This document shows positions 42,514-51,445 of a DNA stretch of 64,000 nucleotides, piece after piece. The translations under genes and the position numbers were made by a program. The stretch comes from Gillisella vitis (lineage in GTDB: Bacteria > Pseudomonadota > Alphaproteobacteria > Rhizobiales > Rhizobiaceae). The notes beneath the pieces are model-generated. The model was not told the DNA's origin. It was given only the letters and a program-made list of their open reading frames with translations, and did no database searches. Numbering within the stretch: the stretch's first letter is position 1; the number at the start of each line of letters is the position of its first letter. The stretch lies in NCBI RefSeq assembly GCF_021559775.1, contig NZ_CP056049.1, positions 310,001 through 374,000 on the forward strand, written 5' to 3'.

Positions 42514-43803
42514 TTACGGGCGGGGGCCTTGCGGTCCTTCTGGAAATCTCCGCGCAGCCAACTGCATGGCCGTTTTGTCGAATTGCAGGCCGGGATTGGT
42601 GCGCGCCATGGAAATGTCACGGTAATAGCGCTGAAGCCGCGAGCCATTTTTCGCCGAGGTGCTCGTACCGGCAGCACTGTAGAGGATCTCGACCGCGTCC
42701 ATCGACAGATGCGCTGCGTGCTGCAACCCTGCTTGAATGCGCAGATCGTCGAACTCCGTATAAGCGCTGGGGTCCTTCACGCCACGTTCGCAATAGTCGA
42801 GATAGGAACGAGTGCCGGCTGCCAGAGCATTGGATGCCATTTCGAGCATGCCCAGCGCGACGCCGTAGGGTCGGTGGAAGTCCGGTACACCCGGCATCGG
42901 AGGCCCAAATTTAGGAGCCCCTGCCCGCAGTCCCACGATCCGTTCGAATTCGTCCAGCGCAGCAAAGCCGACGCCAACCAAAATTGAGGTGATCTCCGCC
43001 TGGAAGAAGCCGAACATACGGCCTGAATACATGGAGTTGCCGTGCAACTTGTAACCTTCGGTGCCACCATCGATATTGACGGCGAAGAAGTTTTGGCGAA
43101 CCAGCAGAGCCTTGGGGATCCATTGCTTGTCGATGCGAATGCTGTTTGAGCCACTGGCGCGCATGCCGATGAAGTCGCGCCAGTTGTCGATCATCTCCCA
43201 GCCAGACCTTGGAACCATTGCAATTCCGAGTTCAGGCGGTCCGTCTTTCGCTGGACCCGCGATGCGAACGCCAACGATAGCATGTGTGCTATAGGGCGAA
43301 CCGGAGCAATAATCCCAGGTTCCGTCAATGATCCAGCCGTCATCGCACTCCGTGGCTGTCCCGCCTGGCACGCCGCGGGCCGGTGCTGCAAATTCGCCGT
43401 CATTGCCAAAGATAATGTCTTGGCCAGCCTTATCAAACAAAGCTGCAGCATTCACGGCATGCCCGGAAGCAAGGCAGAGACACCAGCCAGAACCGGGGCA
43501 GCCCCGTGCAATTTCGACGATGACACGAGAAAAGACGGTCAGATCAAACTCATAGCCGCCATACATCACAGGCTGCAGAATTCGATAGAAACCGGCCTTG
43601 CGAAAACGCTCATGCATTTCAGGAGAATATGTGCCTCGCTCTTCTGCGTCGGCTTGGCCGTCGAGCAAAAGCGGCCGCAAGTCAATGGCGCGCTGTATGA
43701 TCTGCTCTGGTGTGAGGCCGGGTTCAGGTTGCGCCAATGGCGTCACCTGTTTTTGAGTGCTCTTTGTGGCAAGTACCACGGTGCGTTCTTTGGCAGCGAC
43801 CAC
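42514..43803 (-). CDS. Acyl-CoA-dehydrogenase-like flavin-dependent monooxygenase (oxygenase component)
   Basis: 429-aa paralogue of the protein at 30.5 kb, sharing GFYRILQPVMYGGYEFDL, EIARGCPGSGWCLCLASGH and TWDYCSGSPYSTHA. Group D flavin monooxygenase (HsaA/HpaH-like fold). With the flavin reductase and the outer-membrane barrel downstream it forms a compact uptake-plus-hydroxylation operon. The substrate is not evident; related enzymes hydroxylate phenols, indoles or steroid A rings. Confidence 0.87.
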   Translation of the reverse strand: MVAAKERTVVLATKSTQKQVTPLAQPEPGLTPEQIIQRAIDLRPLLLDGQADAEERGTYSPEMHERFRKAGFYRILQPVMYGGYEFDLTVFSRVIVEIARGCPGSGWCLCLASGHAVNAAALFDKAGQDIIFGNDGEFAAPARGVPGGTATECDDGWIIDGTWDYCSGSPYSTHAIVGVRIAGPAKDGPPELGIAMVPRSGWEMIDNWRDFIGMRASGSNSIRIDKQWIPKALLVRQNFFAVNIDGGTEGYKLHGNSMYSGRMFGFFQAEITSILVGVGFAALDEFERIVGLRAGAPKFGPPMPGVPDFHRPYGVALGMLEMASNALAAGTRSYLDYCERGVKDPSAYTEFDDLRIQAGLQHAAHLSMDAVEILYSAAGTSTSAKNGSRLQRYYRDISMARTNPGLQFDKTAMQLAARRFPEGPQGPRP

Positions 43804-44434
43804 GTCTGAATGCTCCTTGTTTTGAACTCTTCATTCATCGTGTCAGGCCGACTTAAGACGAACAAGGATCAGACAATGTACGTCCGTCGTGCGTACAAAA
43901 ATCGATTGTCAAATATAAATATATATAAAATTCAATAGGTTGTATCTATGGCTGAAGAGCGCCCAAGTATGGTGAGCGGGTGTCCCATGTTTGATGTATG
44001 GCACAGCGCCGTCCTGTCCAAAGCGCAGGGTCAGTTGGTCTAGATTTGCCTTTGGGAAAGTGTGTTGCTTGCAGTTCTGGGCTGATCACTGCCCGCCCTT
44101 GGGGCGCGTTGACCAAGGGCGCCTATGCGCTGGCAACATATCATTCTGGTCAATATTGGTAGATGACCGAGGATCTCGCACTGGTAATTAAGGCTGGAAT
44201 ATTCAAATTGTGTGCGAACGATAATTATCGCACGATGCTCTCCGTCGAAACGAATGTCGCACACAATCCTGAGCCGGAGGCGGCTCTCTCTCGGGAAGAA
44301 TAACAGATCTTATACAAGGACTCGAAGAGATCGACGCATCCTCGTCTTGCAAAATTCCGAATATCTCAACTGCATCAGATGATTGAGATATTCGAAAATG
44401 GAATACGAACAGTCATGTTCTCTGTGTCTTCGTA
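43804..44434. other. 631-bp intergenic region with two large inverted repeats
   Basis: No gene is supported. Near the oxygenase start it is very AT-rich (promoter). ATTGTGTGCGA (44207-44217) is perfectly inverted at 44257-44267, with a further TCGCAC copy between. CGAATATCTCAA (44358-44369) is perfectly inverted at 44383-44394, 40 bases beyond the next gene's stop, possibly its terminator. Confidence 0.55.
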
Positions 44435-45076
44435 TTAGACAAGCGCAGCTTTTGTTTCAGCTTCGGCTTCAGTGGGTGTGTATAGTTTGAACTTGTTCGT
44501 CAGCGGGCCGCCCATGGCAATGAGCAAGCCGCCTTCGTCAATCGCGCCAAGATCAATCGGTGTTGCCTTCAGATCCCGCATCAATTGCGCGACTTGCTTC
44601 TTGGCCTCCGCATCTGCGCCAGCCAGAAAAAGCACGCTTTCATCCCCAGCGGGAGGCAGTGTTTTGTCGAACACAGGGATCGGCTCATGATTGAAAGCCT
44701 TGACCAGCTTTGCACCGGGTAGATAGCCCGCGACGAGTTCACTGGCAATTGCATCGCCGATGACGATGACATCTTCGGGCTTCGGGCCGAGACGATTGTT
44801 GGTGGCATCAATCACGGTTTTGCCGTCCCAGGGCAGACCAGCTGTGGCATCGGCGATTTGTGGCCACCGGATCGCAAGGATAATAATATCGGCGGCCAAC
44901 ACCATGTCTTTGCTGGTGGCTGCGCTGGCATTTGGTCCGAGTTGAGAGACCAAATCAGCCAATGTTTCAGGTCCACGCGAGTTCGAAAGAATAACCCGCC
45001 AGCCACCGGCTATCGCTTTTGGTGCGAGCATCTGTGCGAGGCGACCTGCCCCAAGAAATCCAAGTGTTTTGGTCAT
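44435..45076 (-). CDS. NADP-binding reductase, F420-dependent-NADP-reductase-like
   Basis: 213-aa Rossmann protein. LGFLGAGRLAQMLAPKAIAGGW is the dinucleotide loop and NSRGPETL after the second strand suggests NADP preference. The fold is that of NADPH:F420 oxidoreductase-like/prephenate-dehydrogenase-like reductases, which in proteobacteria have varied substrates. Start at 45076 (GAGGAAGGA upstream). It follows the IclR gene by 74 bp. The reaction is unknown. Confidence 0.82.
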   Translation of the reverse strand: MTKTLGFLGAGRLAQMLAPKAIAGGWRVILSNSRGPETLADLVSQLGPNASAATSKDMVLAADIIILAIRWPQIADATAGLPWDGKTVIDATNNRLGPKPEDVIVIGDAIASELVAGYLPGAKLVKAFNHEPIPVFDKTLPPAGDESVLFLAGADAEAKKQVAQLMRDLKATPIDLGAIDEGGLLIAMGGPLTNKFKLYTPTEAEAETKAALV

Positions 45077-45150
45077 GCTTTGTCCTTCCTCTGAGCCAAT
45101 AGGGGCCGCCCACGAATGAAACCCCTCGTGGGCGGGCCATATTGATGCAA

Positions 45151-46017
45151 TCAAGCAAGGGCTAGACTGTGAGGCAAGCGATCACGCGTTCCCGTCCGCA
45201 GGGTGTATGTTTCAGGGAAGCTTGTAGAGCCCAGCGCCGGTCGTATAAAATGCTCGCGGAGTTGAGCTTCGATCCGGTCACGCGTTGCGAGCAATGGGTC
45301 ACGTATCTGATCCATCGCGTCTTCAATCGTAAGCATATTGGCCCGCCAGACAACGTTCATGCAGGCAAGTACCTTCCCATTCAAGCGAATGGGTGCAGCA
45401 AGGCTGGCGCATCGCGGGTGCGGTAGTTCGTTGCAGGCGCTAACACCATTACGACGACCCGTTTCAATAATCTCCTTAATGAAAGCGCGATCACGCGCGC
45501 CCTTATCCTCAGATGCCGATGACGCGTTCAGAGCGCAAAGAATCGACTTCAACTCGTCATCCGGGCAGTGACTGAGATAGGCACGGCCCAGCGGGCTCAT
45601 CAGCATGGAACGCCGATTGCCGACCATTCCGACATCGCACGACATGGGACTGATGCGATGTGTGGTTCCCTGGATGATCATTGCAGCTTTGTGGTAAACA
45701 GCAATGTCCGACGGCCAAATGATCTCCGATGTGAGTTCAAGCAGTGCTGGCAAGGCGATTTCATCAATCCAATTCAGCCGAACGGATGACCTGTTGCCCG
45801 CCAATCGCTGCACGCCAGAGCTAAGACGATATTCGTCTCCGAGCTGACTGCGATAGACCAAGTTGAGTTCGCTCAGCGTTTCAAGAATTCGATGGACTGT
45901 AGGACGTGGAAGATTGACGTTTTCAGCAATCTCCGGCGGTGCAGCTCCTTTAACCGTATTGAGGTACTGCAACACGTCTATACCGCGCTCCAGTGCTCTG
46001 ATGCTTTTGTAAGTCAT
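45151..46017 (-). CDS. IclR-family transcriptional regulator
   Basis: IclR-type regulator of 288 aa, third in the window. The winged helix is in PPEIAENVNLPRPTVHRILETLSELNLVYRS. GGAGGAGA precedes ATG 46017. It is co-directional with the reductase gene and upstream of the oxygenase operon, the likely target. Confidence 0.92.
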   Translation of the reverse strand: MTYKSIRALERGIDVLQYLNTVKGAAPPEIAENVNLPRPTVHRILETLSELNLVYRSQLGDEYRLSSGVQRLAGNRSSVRLNWIDEIALPALLELTSEIIWPSDIAVYHKAAMIIQGTTHRISPMSCDVGMVGNRRSMLMSPLGRAYLSHCPDDELKSILCALNASSASEDKGARDRAFIKEIIETGRRNGVSACNELPHPRCASLAAPIRLNGKVLACMNVVWRANMLTIEDAMDQIRDPLLATRDRIEAQLREHFIRPALGSTSFPETYTLRTGTRDRLPHSLALA

Positions 46018-46470
46018 GGTCTCCTCCCATTTGACTTTTTTGGAAAACATGCTCCTCGCTCTATGCATTGTCAAACCTGTCAGATATCGACGAGCGCCGC
46101 TCATTCGCCTGCCATCGCCGGCGCTTTACCCGCGAATTCATTGGATTTTCTACCCGTGGTTTCTAGTGGCGGCGTTGGTTCGCCAGGCGGACGGGAGAAA
46201 AATAAGACCAAAAAGAACGGGTCGCTTGCCCCGTTCCAAGAGGCGTGACATTGCCATTTGTCGACTGCCCTTGCGACAATCAGAAGCCAGGATTGGCGTC
46301 CGCATTCTCAACCGGATGAAAGAACTAAGTCCGCGATTAAACATCTGACGTTTTAGCCAAGTTCTGTTCCCTTTTGACGAAAGGAGGGGTGGGACAAGCC
46401 CTTCTCTGCCTGGGTTGGTTTTTCAACTGATGGTCAATGTGATGAACTATTACCCAGCCAAAAGCCGCTG
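46018..46470. other. 453-bp intergenic region
   Basis: Contains the IclR promoter and a terminator on the minus strand (46207-46236); no gene recognised. An open frame with no homology-like pattern covers part of it and is not called. Confidence 0.45.
46207..46236 (-). terminator. Rho-independent-type terminator, minus strand
   Basis: GAACGGG (46215-46221) and CCCGTTC (46230-46236) pair across an 8-base loop; on the minus strand the stem is followed by TTTTTGGTC. It lies 235 bases past the RidA stop and is the nearest terminator for the RidA/oxidase transcript. Confidence 0.7.
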
Positions 46471-46821
46471 TTACGGTAGAGCGACCGTGAATTGTATTTC
46501 GATCCTGATATCCGGCAGGCCTAGAACCGCCTGAACCGTTGCGCGGGCTGGCGGCTCGTCCTTGTCGATCCATGCAGTCCAGGCGCTGTTCATTGCGTCA
46601 AAATCCTCGATGTCCCGCAGCCAGATTGTCGCGCTGAGCAGAAGCGACCGGTTCGATCCGATCTTAACGAGAAAAGCGTCGGCCTTGGCCAGTACCTGCT
46701 CGGTCTGACCGACGGTGTCCTGGTTCCTGTCATCGGCAGTCAGACCTGAGAAATATGCGACTTTCTCATGGACAACGACACGGCTCAGTCGTTCGGTTTT
46801 CGCAATGCGGGTAATCGTCAT
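46471..46821 (-). CDS. RidA family protein (enamine/imine deaminase)
   Basis: 116-aa RidA-type protein, which hydrolyses reactive enamines/imines to ketones and ammonia. The signature RATVQAVLGLPDIRIEIQFTVAL at the C-terminus contains the substrate-carboxylate-binding Arg. Its ATG overlaps the stop of the FAD oxidase gene (ATGA), so it probably clears the imine made by that enzyme. Confidence 0.93.
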   Translation of the reverse strand: MTITRIAKTERLSRVVVHEKVAYFSGLTADDRNQDTVGQTEQVLAKADAFLVKIGSNRSLLLSATIWLRDIEDFDAMNSAWTAWIDKDEPPARATVQAVLGLPDIRIEIQFTVALP

Positions 46822-47948
46822 GCTCTTTGTCCCATTCCATTCTTTGCGGCTAGAAAGCGGTCAGGGCGGAAATCCGTGAGGCTCTCGTGGAGACGCCCGC
46901 GGACCACCTCCTGAGCTACCGCTTTGCCCAGATGAGGTGCGATCGATACGCCGCTATGGGTGACGGCAACGTAATAGCCATCCACTCCAGGAACCCACCC
47001 GCTGCAGGTCAGGTTGTCGCCGGGTATCGGTCGCACGATCGTGCGGATCGATTCCATATCGTCAGGCTGAATCGCGGGCAGAACCTTTCTAACCGCGTCC
47101 AGCAGAAGGGCGGCTTCCGGGCCTTGCGTGTCCAGGGGCTGCATCTTGGTGACGAGAGAGTCGACCGAGACCTTGTGGATCATGAGACGGCCGGCGCCAT
47201 CCGGACGCACATCAAGATCGTCCATATGGAATTGACGACGAAGCGTTGTCGCGATGGGCAATGTGAAGCCCACAATGCCCATATTCGATGCCATCGGAAT
47301 GGCCGGCACGCCGTCCAAAACATGCGCCGCCCAGCTACCCGTGCAATTGATGATGGCATCAGCCTCAAAGGCCGCTCCGTCGACGGTCTTGACCGCTTTC
47401 GCTACGCCATTTTGAACATCGATCGACGTGACGCCGGAGAATGGTCGGATATCGGCGTTCCACTTTTCTTTCGCCGCGCGCAGAAGCCATGCAGTATAGA
47501 GAGCTGGATGGACCCAACCCTCTTCGGGATAATAGACGAGCGGTGATTGTTTGATTGCGCCGTGATCGATTTCCGGTTCCAGCTCAGTCAGCCGGTTTTT
47601 GCTGATCCACTCGACACCGTAGCCCCAGTCGCGCATTTGGTCGGCATTGTCGAGTTGGGCTGGCCAATCGCTCTCGTCCGAATACCATTCGATGCTGCCG
47701 GTCTGGTGGAACCATGGTGCATGACCAAATTCACGAGCAAGATCGAGATGCGCCCGCATGCCGGCGACATTTAACGCGAAGTAGGGCTGAGGCCTCTTGC
47801 CCGTCGCATTGGTCCAGGCGAAACTGGAGGTGGACGCTCCGCCAGCGATCCTCCCAGCCTCAAGTACGGTTACTTGAGCCCCGGCTTTAGCCGCCTCATA
47901 GGCCACGGAACTGCCAACGATCCCGGCCCCTATCACTACGATGCGCAT
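46818..47948 (-). CDS. FAD-dependent amino-acid oxidase/dehydrogenase (DadA-like)
   Basis: 376-aa DAO-family flavoprotein. The N-terminal FAD loop is VVIGAGIVGSSVAYEAAKAGAQV (residues 4-26) with Glu32 at the end of the second strand. The C-terminal part has PGVDGYYVAVTHSGVSIAPHLG, typical of DadA/GlyOx-like enzymes. It oxidises an amine or D-amino acid to an imine, which the coupled RidA protein would hydrolyse. It is divergent from the ornithine-cyclodeaminase-family gene. Confidence 0.9.
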   Translation of the reverse strand: MRIVVIGAGIVGSSVAYEAAKAGAQVTVLEAGRIAGGASTSSFAWTNATGKRPQPYFALNVAGMRAHLDLAREFGHAPWFHQTGSIEWYSDESDWPAQLDNADQMRDWGYGVEWISKNRLTELEPEIDHGAIKQSPLVYYPEEGWVHPALYTAWLLRAAKEKWNADIRPFSGVTSIDVQNGVAKAVKTVDGAAFEADAIINCTGSWAAHVLDGVPAIPMASNMGIVGFTLPIATTLRRQFHMDDLDVRPDGAGRLMIHKVSVDSLVTKMQPLDTQGPEAALLLDAVRKVLPAIQPDDMESIRTIVRPIPGDNLTCSGWVPGVDGYYVAVTHSGVSIAPHLGKAVAQEVVRGRLHESLTDFRPDRFLAAKNGMGQRA

Positions 47949-48233
47949 ATTTTTCTCCTCTTGCCCTCAGTTCGATCGGCATTCCGCCCTCAGTTCGGAA
48001 GGCAATAAATGCAGTGATGTGAGCATGTATGGGTGACGCAGGAGCGGAGGGTCAAACAACCACAACGGGGCGGTTTATAAGCAATAGTTATGAAGGGTTC
48101 CCGGATCGGAAGTGCATCACATGACTATGAGAAACAGGCAGAAGCTCGCCTCTCCAGGTTATCAAGTTTGCCAATCGCGGGGTTTCTGTTTGATGGTATT
48201 TCTTGCCTTGTGTACCACCAGCGCGAGGCCAGA
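47949..48233. promoter_or_regulatory. Divergent promoter, DadA-like / ornithine-cyclodeaminase-like
   Basis: 285-bp region. CAATAGTTAT at 48082-48091 recurs at 55188-55197 upstream of the amidase operon, a candidate half-site for the LysR regulator of this island. Confidence 0.45.
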
Positions 48234-49250
48234 ATGTCTTCACCGCCATCCCGAACGGGATACTCGAACACACTTCTGGTGATTGATGGACCGACCGCTG
48301 AGTCTCTGGTCTCCATTGATGAGGCCATCGTGCTTGCGGATCTCGCCTTGAGAAAAACATCGGACGAGACAGCACAACAAGACATCCGTCGGATTCTGAC
48401 CCTTCCCGGTGCAGCCGGAACATGTCTCTCCATCATGTATGGATCAGCAAGCGAAGCCGAGCCATTTGGGGCTAAAGTCCAGTCGGTTTACCCGCAAAAC
48501 TTTGAGAATGGATTGCCCTCCCATCAGGGTGGCGTTCTGCTTTTTAATCGGCAGACTGGACGGCCCGATGCTCTGATTAACGCCACCGCCATTACAGGTC
48601 TGCGGACACCGGCGGCAAGCGCGGTGGCCACGCGTGCGCTTTCGCGCGCCGACGCCTGCGAACTGGCACTCATCGGTTATGGTGAGCAGGCCGAACGGCA
48701 TATTGCAACGATCCGTGCGGTCCGCAACATATCCCGTGTGCGCGTGTGGGGTCGAAATCCCGAGAAGGCAAAGTTTTTCGCAGATCACCAGACCAGGCTG
48801 GGCATCCCGATGGTTCCCTATGGGACGGCTCGAGCGGCCGTGGAGGGAGCGGACATCGTCTGCACGGTAACATCAGCAAAGTCGCCTGTGCTGATGGGAG
48901 AATGGCTGACGCCCGGCACCCATATCAACGCGGTTGGAGCGAGTGTCGCAGCTCTCCAGGAGGTGGACCTCGAATGTGTGAAGCGCTCGCGCATCTGGGT
49001 CGATTATATGCCAATGGCAATGGCAGCAGCGTCAGACATTTTCGAGCCTTTAGAAAAAGGCATTATTGGCCCTTCAAACCTGATCGGTGAGATTGGCGCA
49101 GCATTGAATGGCACCATCACCGGGCGGACCTCGACATCTGAGATCACCCTCTATCGCTCGCTCGGTGTTCCTGCCCAGGACATCCTATTTGCCAACTTCA
49201 TTTTCCAGAAGGCGAGAGGCCTTGGTCTCGGCGTCGAAGTATCATTGTGA
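48234..49250 (+). CDS. Ornithine cyclodeaminase/mu-crystallin family protein
   Basis: 338-aa protein from ATG 48234; the open frame reaches 48090, but that extension lacks family character. Conserved parts are LPSHQGGVLLFNRQTGRPDALINATAITGLRTPAASAVATR and the Rossmann loop LIGYGEQAERHIATI. Members are ornithine cyclodeaminase, ketimine reductases and N-substituted amino-acid dehydrogenases. With the imine-producing oxidase nearby, a ketimine reductase role is as likely as deamination of ornithine. Confidence 0.87.
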   Translation: MSSPPSRTGYSNTLLVIDGPTAESLVSIDEAIVLADLALRKTSDETAQQDIRRILTLPGAAGTCLSIMYGSASEAEPFGAKVQSVYPQNFENGLPSHQGGVLLFNRQTGRPDALINATAITGLRTPAASAVATRALSRADACELALIGYGEQAERHIATIRAVRNISRVRVWGRNPEKAKFFADHQTRLGIPMVPYGTARAAVEGADIVCTVTSAKSPVLMGEWLTPGTHINAVGASVAALQEVDLECVKRSRIWVDYMPMAMAAASDIFEPLEKGIIGPSNLIGEIGAALNGTITGRTSTSEITLYRSLGVPAQDILFANFIFQKARGLGLGVEVSL

Positions 49251-49258
49251 GGATTGAC

Positions 49259-50407
49259 ATGCTCCCCAGCCAAAGACATGCGTTTTCAATTCCTGAAGAC
49301 GTGATCTACCTCGATGCGGCCTACATGTCGCCGATCCCGAACATCGCCACTGAGGCCGGTTGCGATGGGGTTCTGGTCAAGGCGGCTCCCTGGGACATGA
49401 CCATCAACTCCTACTATGACGAGGTGGAGCGCGTCAGGGAGCTTGCCGCATCGTTCATCGGAGCATCCATCGACGACGTCGGCGTTATTCCGGCAACCAG
49501 CTATGGGATCGCCGTTGCCGCAGCAAATGTTCACGTCAGGCCTGGCTCCGTCATCATGATGATGGACAACGAGCATACGTCGCACCGCTATGCCTGGTAT
49601 GAATTGGCCGAGAAGAAGGGAGCGACGGTTGTAACGGTGCCTCGTCGTCCTGACCAGGAGTGGGGTTCAGCGCTCGCAGCCGCCATCAAGGGCTCAACCG
49701 TTCCTGTGTCGGTCGTGGCCGGTACCATCGTCCATTGGTTCGAGGGCATGAGCGTCGATATCGAGGTCGTCGCCGATGCGGCCCATGCGGTCGGAGCTGC
49801 CCTCGTGATGGATGGTACGCAATGGGTCGGCGCCGTGCCCTTCGATGTCTCCAAGATACGCCCTGACTTCCTATCCTTTGCAACCTACAAGTTTTTGCTC
49901 GGCCCTTATCGTTTGGCATTCCTTTATGCCGACAAGAAATGGCAGGAAGCCGGCAAGCCGATCGAATTCCATTCGTGGAACCGCAAGGGCGGGGAGCGGC
50001 CGGATTTCTACCTTGAAACTATGCCAGATTATCTTCCGGGTGCGCGCCGGTTCGACATGGGCGAACGGTCTGACTTCGCCGTGCTGCCGATTGCCATTCG
50101 TTCGCTTGAGCTTCTGCAGAGCTGGGGATCGACTGCGGTCTTCAAGCGCCTGGTGCATCTGAACGAATTGATCTGGAAGGAAGCGGAAGCGCGGGGCTTG
50201 GAAGGTCCCCGGAAGGATCTCCGCGCACCGCACATATCGGTTGTAGAGCTCGGACAGCGTTTCCGGCCGGATTTCGCCAGAAACCTGAAGGACAACAAGG
50301 CCTTTGTCACCGTTCGTGGCACCAAAATGCGGATCACTCCACACGTCTACAATGAAGAGCACGATATCCGCAGGCTTTTTGAACTGGTCGATAGCCTGAT
50401 ACGATAA
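49259..50407 (+). CDS. Class V aminotransferase-like PLP enzyme
   Basis: 382-aa PLP-dependent fold-type I protein of the class V (NifS/kynureninase/isopenicillin epimerase-like) group. The PLP-binding Lys is in FATYKFLLGPYR and the PLP-ring Asp in VMDGTQWVGA. GTG 49247 overlaps the previous stop, but GAGG before ATG 49259 favours that start. It is co-transcribed with the ornithine-cyclodeaminase-family gene and converges on the LysR gene. Desulfurase activity is unlikely, as no cysteine loop is seen. Confidence 0.85.
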   Translation: MLPSQRHAFSIPEDVIYLDAAYMSPIPNIATEAGCDGVLVKAAPWDMTINSYYDEVERVRELAASFIGASIDDVGVIPATSYGIAVAAANVHVRPGSVIMMMDNEHTSHRYAWYELAEKKGATVVTVPRRPDQEWGSALAAAIKGSTVPVSVVAGTIVHWFEGMSVDIEVVADAAHAVGAALVMDGTQWVGAVPFDVSKIRPDFLSFATYKFLLGPYRLAFLYADKKWQEAGKPIEFHSWNRKGGERPDFYLETMPDYLPGARRFDMGERSDFAVLPIAIRSLELLQSWGSTAVFKRLVHLNELIWKEAEARGLEGPRKDLRAPHISVVELGQRFRPDFARNLKDNKAFVTVRGTKMRITPHVYNEEHDIRRLFELVDSLIR

Positions 50408-50455
50408 TCACCGTGGTGGGCGTCGTCGATCCGCGAAGCCTGCCTTCCCTACAGC

Positions 50456-51418
50456 TTACTGCTCGCTGAGGGCTTTGATCCCACGGTCAACGACGTTCAT
50501 ATATTCTCGCGTCGACTGGATAAGATGCTCGATGAAGGTGTCGGCCACAGACGAGGCGATTGTGCCCCATGGTCTATAGACGCTAAGATTGATGTCGAGA
50601 TGCGGCTGGAAGTCGCGGATCTCGATTGGTAGGTCTTTTGCCATCCAAGCGGAAAGGCGGTCCACCACCGTCACCCCAACCCCGTTGGCAACCAGATTAA
50701 TACAGGAATGCGAAAGTGCCGCCTCAACCTTGAGGGAGCGGTTGACCCCTCTTTGCTCACAGAGTTCGTCAAGCTGTTTGCGCATCGGATCACCGACGCC
50801 CAACGACACGAAGTTCAAGCCGTCAAAATCGTCTGGTTGGACGACGGAAAGTTTGCTCAGCGGATGGCCCTTGGGCATGACGCAGACCGGAGGGGTGGCA
50901 ATGAGTGCACGCCGAACCACCGACGGTGTCTCATCGTTGACCTCTGACGCGACACCGATATCGAGCTGATTTCGCCCCGCCCGCTGGATGATTGTCGACG
51001 AGCTCCTGATATCCAGGGTTATGGCGACGTCGGGATATTGTTTCGTGAAGCTTGCAATGATCGAAGGCATCAGCGTCGACCCGAAAGCAGGCAGGGCTGA
51101 GATGTTGAGACGGCCACTCCGGAGCTCCCGGATTTCCTTCGCGATTTGCGATATTCCGCGAACCGTCTCGAACAACCGGCGCACCTCAGCATAGAGCATG
51201 TGGGCTTCCGGTGTCGGGATCAAACGCTGACGATGGTTGCGAAATAGCGGAAAGCCAGCCTTGTTCGTCAGCTGCAACAGGATTTTGCTAACTGCTGGCT
51301 GGGTGATGTCGAGGGCATCGGCCGCCTTCGTCGTCGTGCCATGCAACATGACCGCCGCAAAGACCTCGACTTCACGCGGTGTAAAATCCACATCCCCTGG
51401 GATCACCCTAGCCTCCAT
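50456..51418 (-). CDS. LysR-family transcriptional regulator
   Basis: 320-aa LysR regulator; the HTH is GTTTKAADALDITQPAVSKILLQL (about residues 27-50). It is the last gene of the minus-strand amidase/importer operon, 27 bp after the second permease gene, and probably controls the amino-acid island. The 'T-N11-A'-type target is not certain; CAATAGTTAT at two island promoters is a candidate. Confidence 0.92.
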   Translation of the reverse strand: MEARVIPGDVDFTPREVEVFAAVMLHGTTTKAADALDITQPAVSKILLQLTNKAGFPLFRNHRQRLIPTPEAHMLYAEVRRLFETVRGISQIAKEIRELRSGRLNISALPAFGSTLMPSIIASFTKQYPDVAITLDIRSSSTIIQRAGRNQLDIGVASEVNDETPSVVRRALIATPPVCVMPKGHPLSKLSVVQPDDFDGLNFVSLGVGDPMRKQLDELCEQRGVNRSLKVEAALSHSCINLVANGVGVTVVDRLSAWMAKDLPIEIRDFQPHLDINLSVYRPWGTIASSVADTFIEHLIQSTREYMNVVDRGIKALSEQ

Positions 51419-51445
51419 TGACGAGAAACAGCAAAGAGGCCTCGA

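Noticed and set aside
44040..44264. 74-codon minus-strand open frame in the 631-bp gap
   Set aside because: No ribosome-binding site, no family pattern, and it runs through the inverted repeat.
46018..46470. Short plus-strand frames upstream of the third IclR gene
   Set aside because: No homology-like pattern or ribosome-binding site, and they span a terminator.
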